A stretch of 64,000 nt of DNA from Krasilnikovozyma curviuscula (GCA_014825775.1 MVAQ01000043.1:1-64000), one strand, 5' to 3'. Positions 37,747 through 51,277 are shown, counted from the stretch's first letter. Notes: generated by a model not told the origin, from the sequence alone. Numbers and translations: made by a program.

Positions 37747-39096
37747 TCATCGGTCCTCGGCCCCTAGTAGAGCAAAAACCGTACTGTCAATATCGCGTGC
37801 CATAGACAATAACAAAAGAGTAATAGAAGTCGTACATTCGTTTTCCTTCTTGATCTGAGCTTCTTCCTCAGGAGTGAAATCGTTGGTGATGTTGAACCTG
37901 TAGCGGAGATAAGCAAGGAAGAGAGCGCGCTGTCAATACGAGACACAAAGGCATGTATAACAGGAGCAAGTCACTCACAGTTTACGAATCTAGGTTAAAG
38001 TACAGTCCACGCAGAGACCGAGGTTGCCATGAGTCGACGAATGGATACGGGGTAGCAAACGAGAAATGGACACTCACCTCTTCTGGGGTCTTGCCCTTAA
38101 TCATGTTGGCAACAGTCTTGCAACCGACATCCCTGTAAGCATATGCAGAGGGCAAGGGAATCTTGTGAGTATTGGAGAGCAGAATAGACCGATCAAAAGT
38201 GAATGGTATGCTCACAGCAGTGGCTTGATATCGAGATAATTAGCAGCCAAGATAATCTCGAATAGCATTTCTTGGTCAACCTGCCAAACGAGAATATATA
38301 GAAGGATAGGTCAGCCAACACAAGATTACGAGAATTTGCCGTTTGATGGAGAACTCACAGCTATGAACTTTTGGTCCCAGTCTCCAATGTCGGTAGTTCT
38401 TCTTCTGTTTTCGTCAGCTGAATCTTCGGATGCAACTGGGAGGGGATCTGAACGGTGAAATTCACAGTATTCAAGGACCTTTTTGGAGTGGCAGATTCGT
38501 AAGGAGCACATAATACATCAAGCGTGTCAGTTCCGATGCAAGGCCATCAAAGGGGATAAATAAGTCACAGGACGGATTCTTACCTTCTTGAGAACGTTAG
38601 CAGAGACGTTTGGAAGAGGAATTGCTTGATCAGACTCTCCGACATCTAATGACGAGGCACACGCCAGCAGCCAGTGCGAAAAGGCCCACGGAACACAGAG
38701 ATTAAGCAGAGTCAGTAATCAATTCGAATCAATGAAGAACTAGTTGGTAATGGATAGCCACGAAGGGAAGGAAGGTAGAAAACAGGCGACGTAGAGTTTC
38801 AGAGATGGAGAAAGAGCGAAGCGTGCCCTGTCGAAGTGCACTCGCTACCAGAGATTTCCACCAAAATCGCACCTTTCTTCGCAAAATGACGCAGCCACCA
38901 CGCGTACAAGTGAACCAGGGCACGCATGGTCACCAACTAGCCGTGGCTGAGGTGGAAAGAAGCGAAAGGGGAGATAAGTATCCGTACCTTCAATCATGTT
39001 CTTGATCAAGACAGATCTCTCAGCGACCTCCTTGTCGACTGAGAATGTCTCGTTGTCAGAGGTGGACAGAGTAATTTTGGTAGTTTCGGTAGCCAT
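37747..39096 (-). CDS. SKP1: SKP1, SCF ubiquitin ligase adaptor
   Basis: Skp1 links cullin to F-box proteins. Start ATG 39096 opens [21 protein letters not shown], then [12 protein letters not shown] (BTB/POZ-like fold). Later exons give [68 protein letters not shown] and the last exon [21 protein letters not shown] to the AEDR end. The C-terminal helices that hold the F-box are complete. Many introns relative to a protein of about 170 residues. An F-box protein is encoded at 2166-3218 in the same window. Confidence 0.95.
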
Positions 39097-39567
39097 TTGA
39101 GCAAACTATCGAGGAGGAATTGGTAGAGAGGCAGGGGAAGATAAGTGGTAGCAATGGTTGAAAAGGAAAGGAAGGATGAGGGTGGTGGAAGTGGGCAGTG
39201 TGTCAGCCATATTCAATACTCCAGCCCCAAAATTTCTAAGCACTGGGCAATGGGATAAGATATCTGACCATCTTACTTACCTGTACCTTTGAGATTCAAA
39301 TGGGTTTGATGTATGTGGATGGGGAACACGAAGAGAAACTGGTATCCCAGGCACTTCGACATCGAAAAGTGAAGAAAACTCTCGCCACGGAGAGAATGTT
39401 GCAAAGTTCAAGGTTTCTCAGAGAATGGAGATATCTTGACCAGATTTGTTCTTAACCAGGAGGATTTTGGGTCTGTTTTCTTGGGGCACAAATCTAATCT
39501 TGTGAAAATTCCGCCCAACGTCGCAAGGTGCTTCAGTTGCCCGCCAACCGCATTCTACTCAGCATAA
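39097..39567. other. divergent intergenic region, SKP1 / mitochondrial bL27
   Basis: About 470 bases between divergent starts, with a GA/GT-rich strand segment (about 39115-39200). Holds both promoters. No other feature recognised. Confidence 0.45.
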
Positions 39568-40495
39568 ATGGCCTCTTTCCTTGGTTCTCTATTCAAAGCT
39601 GGAACAAGCTCGTCATTACCCTTGTGGTCAGGAGGAAGTAAGCAAAACAGCGGCCCTTTTACCTTTGCCGTCTTGTGTTCCGAAGGCTTACTCGCACACT
39701 TGCTTGCATTCAGGCTCAATACAGGTCAGGTCTGCCACAAAAAGAGCTTCAGGTAGTACCAAAAATACAAAGAGTAGTTCTGGTAAACGACTAGGAGTCA
39801 GGAAGTTCCAAAGTGAGCCTGCGAATGCGACGACCTCATTTGATGCTTGCCAGGTAAAAAAGTTGGGAGTTGCTGACAACCACCTTTCTTTTTCACTCTC
39901 TGTTGCGACTGCTTCTTTCAATTATTCTGTTTAGATGATATCGTTCAGGCGGGCGAAATTTTGGTGAAGCAGAGAGGGCTGAAATTCAAGGCTGGACAAA
40001 ATGTGAGCTGATGTGGCTTTCTTCATACTGCCCAACGATCTATGTTGTGGTAAATGGGCAGTACAATGTCGCTGGTTTCTATTGATATTGATACGTCTGT
40101 CCTCTTGTTGTTGTTGCATCGTGTCTCAGGTTGTCCTAGCAGCAGACCACTCCCTCTATGCCTCTGAACCTGGCTACGTCAAATTCTACTCAATGCCCCG
40201 CGACCTTTCGAAGACGAACCCCTTCCTGCCCATATCTGAAGGGAATCCAGCTGGTAATTACCCTGGTTCAAGTCTGCGACCACCGATTGCGAACCCGAGG
40301 GATATGTGCCGCTATGTCGGCATCGTCGCTGATTTGGACGATGTGCTTCCCAGGGATCTGGAGAGACGAGGTAGAGAGAGGAGACAGTGGTTGGTTAAAG
40401 AGAAAGTGGTAGAGAGGCTGAGCATCATGAAGGAGAAGGAGATGAGGGACAGGGGAGAGCTACCACCGAATGTCAGGCCGGAGTCGTCGTCGTAA
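39568..40495 (+). CDS. MRPL27: mitochondrial large-subunit ribosomal protein bL27m
   Basis: Start MASFLGSLFKAG at 39568. After intron 1 comes VRSATKRASGSTKNTKSSSG and KRLGVRKFQ, the canonical N-terminal L27 segment that reaches the peptidyl-transferase centre. Then DDIVQAGEILVKQRGLKFKAGQN and VVLAADHSLYASEPGYVKFY complete the L27 fold. A C-terminal extension of about 100 residues (PPIANPRDMCRYVGIVADL and a Lys/Glu-rich helix) is typical of fungal mitochondrial L27 (yeast Mrp7). Residues 1-12 could be part of the import signal. Three introns; ends at TAA 40495. Confidence 0.92.
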
Positions 40496-40758
40496 GATCA
40501 AGATGGTCAGTGCGATAAAGAACACTATGATGCTCTGCTCGAGCTTAGACTATTGCAAGGCTGTGCTCCGCTGAGAGACTTGGCAAGCTCAATCTTCCCC
40601 TAACGGGGTTCTTCTAAGTTCAAGTCGGGCCACAGACGATTCAAACCTCACACTGTCCCCTGCTGGCATTCCTGGTTGAGCTGCAGAACTTGAGTGCATT
40701 AAAGGGTTTCATATCAAGGTCCTTTCACGGATCGTGTCTCCGTACGGCCATTCTCTGT

Positions 40759-41776
40759 TCACAGATCGAAATCCTCATCCTCACTGTCCACTCTTGCTGC
40801 CTTCGCACTACTCCTAATAGCACCATTCACAGGTTTATTATTCGTGCGATGTTTGGGCAGACCACCCCATTCCTCGTCGCTGGAGGCTTCGTTGTCGTCG
40901 TCATCGTCGTTGCGGGATGACCCTGAGATAGGCATGTGTGAGGGGAGGATGGCGGAGGACGACAGTAGGAGTTGTTCAATATCTATGAGTTTGTCAATTC
41001 GGCAGGTGAAGGAGCGTGCGTCAGAAATCGCACACGAGCGTTAGACCGCGATCACCACTTAAGCGAGAGGTGTGACAGCAAAGAAGACGAGAAAACTGAC
41101 CTCTTTCGTTAGCAATCCCCAGAGATCCAGCAACAACCTGCCTTACAGCCTTTCCACCACGGTAAACCAGCAGAGTGGGGAGGTTTTTATCTGGGTAGTT
41201 TTCGATGCATTGAGAACCTATTATCTTGAGGAACTTCGTGCGAGGGTGCTTCTTGGCCAAGGCATCCAAGACTTTAGATAGAGAGACAGATGCAGGTTGA
41301 CTTTTTATTATCAAGTGAGAAAAAGAGGAGCATGCAATGAGATCACTTCGGTGGGATACAGCATCAAAAGAAGCAACTCACCCATCTTTGTACAGGAAGC
41401 AGACGACACCAGTTCCTAAACCTTTTCCTCCCTCCTCGTCCTCATCAATAGCTGAAGCCTCAGTAACCTCTCTTGTATAGTCAGCTCGTCCCATTGGTCT
41501 CATGTCCCCAAACCTCGCCTTTCTTTCTTCCTTCTTCAGTTCCTTGAGCCTTTGCAGCCTGTATGACTGGAACATTCGTTCATCATCCGAGTCGGGCGCC
41601 TCGTCTTCGAGCTTCTGGAGCGTGTTTGTGTTTGCTAGGCTCAAAGAAGCGTGAAGCAGGTCGGCATCGGATGGAAGATCTGGTGTAGGAGGTCGAGGTG
41701 GGTTCGGGTCGTCAATGATGCCTCGAGCAATGAGCTGGTCTCGAAATTCCGAGTCTTCGTTGAGGTTTAGAGGCAT
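40759..41776 (-). CDS. PLP2: phosducin-like protein 2 (PLP2/PDCL3 type)
   Basis: PLP2-type proteins are thioredoxin-fold cofactors of the CCT chaperonin in actin and tubulin folding. Start MPLNLNEDSEFRDQLIARGI at 41776 and the segment RMFQSYRLQRLKELKKEERK fit the PLP2 N-terminal helices; GDMRPMGRADYTREVTEAS leads into the thioredoxin fold. After an intron, KHPRTKFLKIIGSQCIENYPDKNLPTLLV is nearly the family consensus. The C-terminus is acidic (NDDDDDNEASSDEEWGGLP) and ends EDEDFDL at 40759. Strongly supported. It is 195 bases from the divergent PAN2 start. Confidence 0.93.
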
Positions 41777-41971
41777 TGTCGTATCTTCGGTCTGATTGAA
41801 AGCTTACCGAGGTCCCCTCGATCAAAATTATCCTCTTTTGCTTGAGTTCTGGTTAGGTTGGCCACGCATTTAAAAGCGACAGCGCGAGATGCTTCCCAAC
41901 GCCCAGTTTCTGCCCAAATATACCCCTCTACCCTAGGTAGATTGCCAGGTACAGCCTGAGCCCAGGAGCCA

Positions 41972-44900
41972 ATGGCTCTTTCGTATGAGCCTTTCCATCT
42001 AATACCGCCCTCAACCCAAGCAACCGTCACCTCACTTGCTTTCGATAGTTGGACCGACTTGGTGAGGTTGATCAAGCTTACTTGCTTTCAGCTCATCGTT
42101 TACTCATAAATAACATTGAATCTTACGCGTGATAGCTTTGGACAGGATCTTCAACAGGAATCGTACAGTCGTTTGCTTCACCAGAATCGTTTCACAGAAA
42201 TGTGTCTTTCCCTTCTTATTCGCAGAGCAACAACGCCTTCGGTCTTTCAAGAGCAATCAAAGAAATCATTATCACGGAACGAGATGTGTTATCACTGGGT
42301 GAGAGGTTTATCGGAAATAGAAAGCGAGGGGGTTTGGCCCGCTGGGGTTACATAAAGTCAGTCAGCTCGATTTCCAGGTGAACATCGTGGGTGGTAGCGG
42401 TGCATAATATATGTTCCTGACACTTCTGGGTCTTACTCCACTATGACAGCTCTGAACTAGCGGGGGGCTTTTCGAGTATAGCATTATCGCCAGCAAACTC
42501 GTCAGAACTGGTGGTGGCAGGTTCAGGTCCGGAAGTTCAGGTAGTCAGCCTGTTGACTGGCCAGCTCGTGAGAAAAGTAAGTTTCCAAATTGAGATAGAA
42601 GCAATCGATGGACTATTCCTCTGAAGCTAGATTTATAATACACAGATGGACAGTCCACCATTGATGTTTCTGCGGCGAACCCACCGGTCTCTCGTGTCTG
42701 GTGGAGCTGATGGTCTAATAAAAACTCACGACATGCGTACAGGAGGGAGCTCTTTAATATCGTCATCCAGTGTGCAGGCTCATCTCGGCGGTTTGACAAG
42801 TCTCGAGGTGCGAGGGGATTATATCTTCACCTGCGGATACGGAGTAAAGTAAGTGCCGTTGGGCGTCTGAAACCTGGTGATCTTTTTGTCAATCATGATT
42901 GTATCTCTGTTATCTTTCTGATTAGACAAGGCCATCCCTTGCCTGATCCACAGGTCAACATCTATGACGTACGCAACCTACGATCAGCACTCCCTCCGAT
43001 ATCTTTCCCAGCAGGACCATCCTTCCTTCTCAGCACCCCTCAAACGCCATCGCATCTTACTATTCTCTCGTCCCTTGGCATGGCGCATACTCTCAACATC
43101 CACCGGCCGCCCGAAGAGGGCGAGTTCTTCCAAATGGAAATCTCATCATACATCACCTCAGCAGCAGTCTCAAACAGTGGCTCGTACATTGCTGCGGCAG
43201 ATGGTGATGGAAGTGTTCATGTATGGTCAAATGTATCATCGATCGAGGACCAGGGCTCTTTACCTAGACTGAACGGCTACGATGGGTTAGAGGTCGACTT
43301 CCCTGCACTTATTGCAGCCGATCCGCAGATTGACTGGAACTCAGAAACACCCCTTAACCTCATTGGAATGCCTTACTATAATCAACCCCTCCTCTCAAAT
43401 CTTCCACCATCAGTCTACTCGCCTGTTGCAACTTCACCTCTCTTCAACCCTCCAACCAAAATCCCACCGTCAGTGACATCTACGATGAGGATAGTTGATG
43501 GAGTTGCATACACCCAGCTTCCCAAAGAGCTGAGAGGAACAAGAAATGTTGTCGGTGGAAGGAAGAATACAAAGAATGGTGGTCCAAAATTCAGATCAGT
43601 CAAAGCCAGAGAGGATCTGAAAGAGAAGGTAAACGGCGACGACGAAGCGGAAAGTGCTGACAAAGACTCTCTGGCGCTGAGGTATGGTCGAGTTGAGATC
43701 AAGTATTCGAAGTTTGGTGTGGAAGATTTCGACTTTGGGTATGTGTTCCTCTCCTTTCAACGGCCCTGTCCATTTTGGATATTAACGATGCATCGTGTTT
43801 CGCTCTCACACTACTAGCTTCTACAACAGAACGCACTACTCTGGTCTTGAAACACATCTACCTAATTCCTACGCCAATGCCCTCCTTCAAAATCTTCACT
43901 TTGTCCTTCCTTTCCGGCATTATTCTGTGTCCCACATCTCAACTCTATGTCAAAAAGAGAATTGTCTTCTCTGTGAATCTGGATTCCTATTCCGGATGTT
44001 GGAAGACGCCAAAGGAGCTAACTGTCAGGCGAGCAACTTCTCCCGTGCATTTTCGGCCACACCTCAAGCAATGGCTTTGGGTCTGACGGACAGCGAGGAG
44101 GGCAGTTGGAAAAGAGACTATGCCGTTCTTGCTCAAAGTCTCAATCGATTTCTTCTAGAATCAATGGCAACTGAAGCTCAGATATTCCCAGCCAACCTCT
44201 GGATCACTCCTCCGCACCCTCTGAGCGGACCACGTGGCATACCAGCGCCCAACGGAATCACTCAGCTAGTTGGAACTGAACTTAGACAGAGCATTGTTTG
44301 TGGGATGTGTGGGTTCAGGTCGGAGAGAGGTAGTTGGGTCCACGTAGTGGATCTGGTCTACCCTCGAAAGGTGTGATTCAATGCTGTTACTTTGAATCGC
44401 TGGAAGAGAAAACTAATCTTGCTCATTCAACGACTTTACTTTAGGCACTTTCGAACGAAGCACCTGTTGCTAAGGACTTCTATTCAATTCTTCACTCATC
44501 AATCGCTCGAGACACCACCACCAAATCCACTTGTGCCAACTGTAAACTCTACGCCCCCACCAGACAAACCCGTTCTCTGACACCTGGATCCGTCCTTCCT
44601 CCCGTACTCAGTATCAATGGCAACTGCAGTCAACCAGAGCACATGCATGATTTCTGGTTGGATCAAAGAAGAGTTGGTGGAGACAAACATTTCTTGCCTA
44701 CATACTTCGAAGTCACTACTTGGCCGAGTGGAGAATTTGTAGTGAGCAAACCTGGAGATGATACTGTTCAGAAAGGGGGCAAGGTTGCTCGGTATGAATT
44801 GAGGGTAAGTCAATGTGTCTCTGCCCTGTACAGCTTAGTTTTACCAACCCTGTCACGAACATTATTCTCGGTCTTTCTACTATATAGGCGTTTACTGTAG

Positions 44901-46632
44901 CTGTGGAGTTCGACGGAGAGCAGCAGCATCTGGTGTCCATGATTAAAGGTGCGATGTCCGCTATCTCTATCTTTCACAGCTGTGCTGACCAGCGTGTCTC
45001 TTTTTTTCTAGTCCCGGTGGAAGAGCTGGATCCAACTGTTGAGAGCCCTTGGTTCGTTTTTAACGATTTTACGGTCCAGAATGCTCCTGAGGACGAGGTT
45101 TTGAGTTTCGCTGGCACTTGGAAGGTGAGCCTGCATTTTGGAGGGATGCCTTTCTACAATGGACTGATTGGTATTCCCAATTCTGTGCGGTGTTAGACAC
45201 CCGCTGTCATGTTTTACGAGCGAATCGACAGCAATATCTATGTCGACCTTTCTCCGCTACCGATGGGAATTGACCCAGCGATCCTTTGCAGCGACGTGTC
45301 CATGTCTTGGTGAGTGTACTGACTGCGTTCTCTTCCCACACAGGATCTCTCGAGTCTCATTACAATTTTTTTCACAGGAACCGTGACCCTCGTCAAATCA
45401 AACACCGAAACTTGGCACCGCCTGAGCTGCCGAAAGCAGGTTCGCTGGTTGCCATCGACGCAGAATTCGTCGCTATGCAGCTGGACGACTTTGAGTTCCG
45501 GTCAGATGGAACGAAGAAAGTCATCAGACCTTCTCGTCTATGTTTGGCTAGAGTCTCAGTCTTGCGAGGGAGTGGGAATCAGGCAGAGGTTCCTTTCATC
45601 GATGACTACATCCATACTAGTGAACCGGTGGTGGACTACCTAACAGAGTTTAGTGGAATACATCGTAAGCCGTCCTTCCTTTTTCTTGTTTTATTGAAAT
45701 TAGTTTGGTTGGTGCTTGGTTGTTGCATAAGAAGACTGAACTTTCGATGCTCTTTCACTTGGAGCAGATGGCGACTTGGATCCTTCTAGGACACCTCACA
45801 CACTTGTACCGCTAAAAGTCGCCTACAAGAAACTTCGCCTCTTGGTTGATTCGGGATGTATCTTTATAGGGCATGGCTTAAAGAAAGATTTCAGAATCAT
45901 AAGTGAGTTTGGGGGCTGTGCTATAATGTGGAATGTGGGATAGTCACTGAGAATGGTTTACATTTCTGGATGGTGATCCTAGACATCTTCGTGCCTCCCA
46001 ATCAGGTCTTGGACACTGTCGACCTGTTCTACAGCCCGTCTAGGCAGAGGAAAATGTCTCTGCGTTTCTTGGCTTGGTTCTTCCTCAAGATTGACATGCA
46101 GGCGGGCGAACACGATTCCATCGAAGATGCTCGAACGGCGCTGCTCCTCTACCGGTTGTTTGAAGACTTTGAAAAGGAAGGAAGACTTGAAGATGTGATG
46201 GATGATATATTTGCTGAAGGCAAACGATTGGTAAGCAGTGCTCGCCAATCAGAGATCGCGTGGTGTTTTTTGCTATTCCTTGCCCGCCGCTTCTCGAATC
46301 CGCCTTTAGCATCAGGAACTGACTTCCGCCCCCCCTACGTGGCCTTTTTTTTTTACGCATCATGAAAAAAATTATTGTTTTTCCCCTGACCTCAGAACTG
46401 GAAACCACCTGCCTCTGCACCGACCGGAAACAACAACCCTAGTCGACCTCACTCGACATCACAAGCGCCACCTTCTGATCCACGCGCCGGCTTGAACAAC
46501 TTCCCTACTCTGAATCAGCAGTACACTCCTGGGTTCCACTCCCCTTTCCATCAGCAGCCAATACAGCACTTTCAACAGCCTTGGGGGGCGCAAGGCAGTT
46601 GGCGTGGCGGAGGGCCAACGCAACAGCAGTAG
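41972..46632 (+). CDS. PAN2: PAN2, catalytic subunit of the PAN2-PAN3 poly(A) nuclease
   Basis: Deadenylase that shortens poly(A) tails at the start of mRNA decay. The start at ATG 41972 ([13 protein letters not shown]) was chosen because it runs through a GTGAGG donor into [20 protein letters not shown] and [16 protein letters not shown], the known N-terminal WD40 blocks. The WD40 domain extends to about 43270. Next is the UCH-like pseudo-hydrolase domain ([20 protein letters not shown] onward, about 43815-45130), then the DEDD exonuclease: AIDAEFVAM (about 45455), [10 protein letters not shown] (about 45870) and [10 protein letters not shown] (about 46110). The last exon is Pro/Gln-rich low complexity. 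All three catalytic acidic motifs are present. About ten introns. Confidence 0.95.
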
Positions 46633-47190
46633 CGAGGTTCCAAACGTCGCGCGCCTTCCAACCTTTGCTTTTGGGCTTTCTTGAGTGCTTGTAATCGTGC
46701 AGTTTCGTTATACCATACCCGTTGTGCATTGCGCCCATTGCCAGAAAGTGAACTGGCGAGAAATTTCCAGAATCAATCATGCGCAAAGGGGCTTGGGTGG
46801 TCGTCCTGAGGCGTGACGTCAACAACACGAAGAAAAATATATAGAGACAAGACCTTACCGGGTCGACATATATGAAGCCTTTTTGTTATTTCTTTCCACT
46901 TCTCAACCCAGTAGAATTCTGAAACCATAGCTGGCTTATTTGCTCTTCCGCCAAAAAAACGTCTTGGGCCGGAAGTCAGCTTCCTCGAGACCAATTTTTA
47001 AAAAACCAGGCCATTCCTACTACAACCACCACCTGAATTCGACATTCGGAACGGTTTCCTGTGCTTGGTTCCATCTCCCAGAGTGTCATACGGAATCAGA
47101 CCACTGGTGTAAGCTTGGTTGCGTAGCGTCGTCCCAGTGGTTTCTCCTCAAGGCGGTAACCACCCTTGGTACATTTGGGCCTCAGGCTTC
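46633..47190. other. spacer upstream of the Zn2Cys6 gene
   Basis: About 560 bases between two genes on the plus strand. It should contain the PAN2 3' UTR and the regulator's promoter. Short frames on both strands resemble nothing known. Confidence 0.4.
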
Positions 47191-50100
47191 ATGTCCACGT
47201 CGACGGATCCCTATCCCATGGAGGATGGTGATATTCAAGATGGGAAGGAGAAGAAGAGGAAGAGAATCGACCGAGCGTGCTGTACGTCCTGTTGTTTATT
47301 TTCCCTCGTGTGGACGAAGTGATCTTCGCTGCCACGCAACAGGCGCACCATGCTGACGTCCTCATCAATCCTGTTATTTCTCTGTTTTGGATGTCGTATG
47401 TATAGTTGGGTGTAGAACCAAACGTTCTCGGTGTGTGAGTGTCGCTTCTCGTTCTTTGATTCGAGCTCTACAAGGCGTCGGTATGGAAATATGAAGCGAA
47501 GCTAACGTAACTTTTTACCTCCTGGATCCTCTCATTTCACGGCGCCTACGAATACCCTTCTATTTCTACGTTACCTTTAAACCTGCACTTTAGGATGGTG
47601 GAACTCCGTGCAACAACTGCGAAGTGAGCGGGTTGATTTGCACCTATCCTCCCCCGGCGAGAAGGTTAGCTTGTTTTTCGGTTACTTCATCTCAGAGCTA
47701 GTCTCAGTCTCGTTTGCCCTCAAAGGTTCTGACTTATCCATTTGCTGCCGTGGATGTTCAGAGTGACTATCAAGGTTGGCATTAAAGACTGTTCAGTCCT
47801 TTATAGAGCCTTTTCTTAACAATGACCTATTCATCTTTCCTAGTACGTCGAAGAACTCGAACAGAAACTACAAGCGCTGGAAACTGGCGCCCATACTTCT
47901 ACTCCAGAAACCCAAGGATCTGGATCAGGCACTTCAGCTCCTCAGATTAGCCAAGCGGGTCCGTCTTCGACCAGCTTCAATTACATTCAGCCTCCCTCGC
48001 ACGACGCGACCTCATCTCATCGACCTCAACTCAAAGAGCAACCGTCACAGCTGTCGTCTTTCTTGTCACAGTCACAGACATCACAACGATCGCAGAACAT
48101 TCAAGCTCATCGCTACACAGGAGAAAGCCCAGTCGATGGAACTGTCAGCAGAGACACTGACGGCGTCGGTTTACCGCTTGATAGAACAAAACCCATCGAT
48201 TTTTCACCAGGCTCCGATGGAAGTTTTATTGAAGGGAGTATAGAGATGGATGATATTGATGGTAAGCACATGGGAATGCTTGGAGATGCGTACAAGAGTT
48301 GGGAAAGGAAAGGAGGTGAGTGTTCCTGTTGCGCCCCAGCATATCTCAAAAGACCATCCTCACGCTCTTGTTTTTTGCGTCGTTTGCGTAGAATCTGGCT
48401 ATGTCACGAACTTTGTAGAAACTGCTGCTAATAGAGCTGCTGGAAATCCTGCCAAGCCGTCGAAGCTGTCTCTTCCCGGTCATGCTGAAGGTGAGCTGCC
48501 TCTGTTTGACTGTCACTGAATATTACAGTGTCTTAACTCTACCTTTTCTTTTTCTTTTCCGTCGATGTTATTATAGATGACTTCCTTACGCAGGCAGTTG
48601 CTCCAATTCCTTTAGATCCTATCGTTTATGATTTACCTGTGAGTTTGCCATCTCGTTCTGATGTCCATTGCTTCGCTACTCATAACATTTGCCTTCTTCC
48701 TTTCTCGTCCACCCTTTTGTCTTAGTCCCTTTCGGATGCAAGCGTGTTGCTTAATATCTACCACGAACGCGCCCATTCACGTAAGTTCTTTTCTGCGCTC
48801 CGCTCCCATGTTCTTCGGGGCGCTGACAAGTGTTGTTTGTAACAGAATTCCCCATTGTTCACTGGTAAATACTATACCCTTTCTGTCCTTGCTTTTTATG
48901 TTGCGAGAAGGATTCTAACGCTGATGTGATTTGTCAAGGCCAACTTTGATGAACAAGTTTTACGAAATCTGGCAGGCGACGAAAAACAAGGAAGAGCTGA
49001 TAGAAGCCGATCATATCTTCCTCTCGAGTCTGAACCTCATCTTCGCAACTGCTTGCGCTATTCGATCGACACCAGAAGACCACGTTTCTGGATCAGTCTT
49101 TTTCAAAAGGAGTCAGGCTCTGCTGAGCATACCGCATCTGCTGCTCATGGCCAACCTTCCTATTATAGTGTATCTTCGTGAGTTTTGTATTTTCCTCCTG
49201 TCGTCTCTTCAGGGTGATGATGGCTGACCTCCACTATCTGTATCTCAGTCTTGCTCTGCCAGTACTCTCAAGCGATGAGCAAGGGCAATCTCGCTCCCAA
49301 TGCTGTTGGCCTTGCTATTCTTATGGCTAGAAGTCTCCAGATCAACAACCCGAACGTAAACGACACATTCCCTTTCTATGAGCGAACGATGCGTCAAAGA
49401 GTTTGGGCTGGGTGTGTCATCATGGAGGCCACTTCGAGCGCCATGAACTATCGTCAAACACAGACAGTCCCAGCTGATTTCGATTACAAGCTCTTTCCGG
49501 AGCCGTTCGACGATGAAGATTTTACCGATGCAACGAGACTTCGACCAGCTACGCAGGAAGGTGAAACTAAGACTGTGTTCTTCTTCATCGAGTCAGCGAA
49601 GATGTATGGAGTCAAATGCAGGTGAGTGTACTATTTTTTATATCCCTCTCCCCTCAAGTCAAACGCTGACTTTTCCATTACGCGTTGTCTCCCCGTAGCA
49701 TCTTGAGGCAGCTGTATGACCTTGTGAACCCTCGAAGCTTCCCTGCCGCTGAGATCGTGCTCGAGCAAGATGATAACCTCGAACTCTGGTGGAAGCATGT
49801 GCCGGATTGTCTGAAGGTGATGCCTAAGGATGGTCCAAAATTGAGCTTGATCGAGCGTCAGGTAGTTGTGCTTCGTTGCAGATATTATAATACGAGACTC
49901 TTGATGTACAGACCTTGGTAAGGATCCCTTGAGCTCTAACGTAGATGAGAAGGCAGATCTTGACTTTCCCCTTTCCTTGTAGGCTCTTCTACTTCTGCGC
50001 GACACCGGGCGGTAGCTACCCAATCCCAAATTCCATGAAGTACTATCTAGCCAAGAAAAGGTGAGTGATCTAGGTAGAGAACCCGTTTTTTATGAAAGAC

Positions 50101-51277
50101 CCTCACACAGGCTTGTCTCTCAGTGCGGATATCTGTGCGGAAACTGCGATTTTCCTCATCAACACGACCCTCGAGCATTGGAAGGGTTGCATGGGCAGCA
50201 GCTGGTGGTGAGTACCTGGAAATTCAGCAGGTTCTCCTTGCCTTCCGTGCCCATTTGACATGCCGTTCTTCATTCAGGTACAATCTGTCGTACATATACA
50301 CCGCTGTCCTAGTTATTCTAGCCAACAAAATCGTGCAGCTGTCCGGCGAGACTGCAGGTGGAGATCCTACATTAGATGTGAAAGAAAACGACAGCCTTCA
50401 GAACTCATTTAAGATGATTGAAGAGCTGGGTGATTATGTTGTAGATCCCAGCTTGGACGCTGATGCACAGCAAATTCAACCAGTACCTCCTGCTGGGCTC
50501 AAACGAACCGCGAGGCGTTGCCACAGAATCGTGGTCAAGATAAACACAGTCAGTTGTTTGCCATTTTCTTACATCAGGTCGGCGGTTTTGCTGATTCTAT
50601 TTCTCTCCAGGCTATAGAAGCGGCTAAGGAACGACGTGCTGCAAGACAAGCAGCGTCTGACGCTGCAACAGTAAATTCACAAAGTGGTGTTCCACCAAGT
50701 AGGTTCAGCAGAAACCCTGATCTGACGCAACAACCTCTCAAAATCACTTCTCCAAGACCCTTGGATGACGACCAGTTTATAAGCACTTGGCTTGCTAGTA
50801 TGTCCTCCAAGGTTTCCGACCAGTCCTGCGATGCTGTACTTACTTTTTTATTTATTCCCGTCTTCAGTGATGCCTGAAGGCCAGTTGCCAAACTCAAACG
50901 ATGCCTTCTCGAACCCACAATTCCAACCTTACGACCTGCGGGCCATCAATCGCGCAGAATATTCTCAAGACCAATCCATCTCATCATTGACAATGCAACG
51001 AGGACCGTCGTCCCAACCTCAGTACACCTCACAACCACCTGAATTCGGATGGCCAAGTCTGCTGGGTACAGGTTACTTGAGTAACTTCGGACCCAGAGAT
51101 GTCGTATCGATTCCTGAAGTTTACGAGGACGGACAGATGGACACCGAGCAATCTCAGGTACCGCAACAAGAGTACCACCAACAAGAAATATACAGTCATC
51201 AACAGCATCAACAACACCCACAGCTCTCCTACCAACCCCCGGAGGAACAACTGCAACAACAACAAGACCGTAATTGA
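47191..51277 (+). CDS. fungal Zn2Cys6 transcription factor with Fungal_trans domain
   Basis: Binuclear zinc cluster assembled from three exons: 47191-47281 (to RAC), a 29-nt exon 47406-47434 and 47594-47664, giving RACFGCRTKRSRCDGG and TPCNNCEVSGLICTYPPP with six Cys in the right spacing. A short coiled coil follows (YVEELEQKLQALE), then a Ser/Gln-rich linker. The Fungal_trans regulatory domain spans about 48730-50050 (LLNIYHERAHSQFPIVHWPT, RMRQRVWAGCVIMEA-like ERTMRQRVWAGCVIME). The C-terminus is Gln/His/Pro-rich (about 51120-51270). It binds DNA in the nucleus; target genes cannot be inferred because its neighbours are housekeeping genes. More than ten introns. Confidence 0.9.

Noticed and set aside
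40496..40758. tRNA-like stretch with GTTCAAGTC near 40617
   Set aside because: The B-box-like string is not followed by a matching acceptor stem and no A box or anticodon arm fits.
41767..42075. Minus-strand 102-codon frame as a gene
   Set aside because: It lies antisense over PAN2 exon 1 and the PLP2 leader, has no recognisable domain, and the plus-strand WD40 frame is clearly real.
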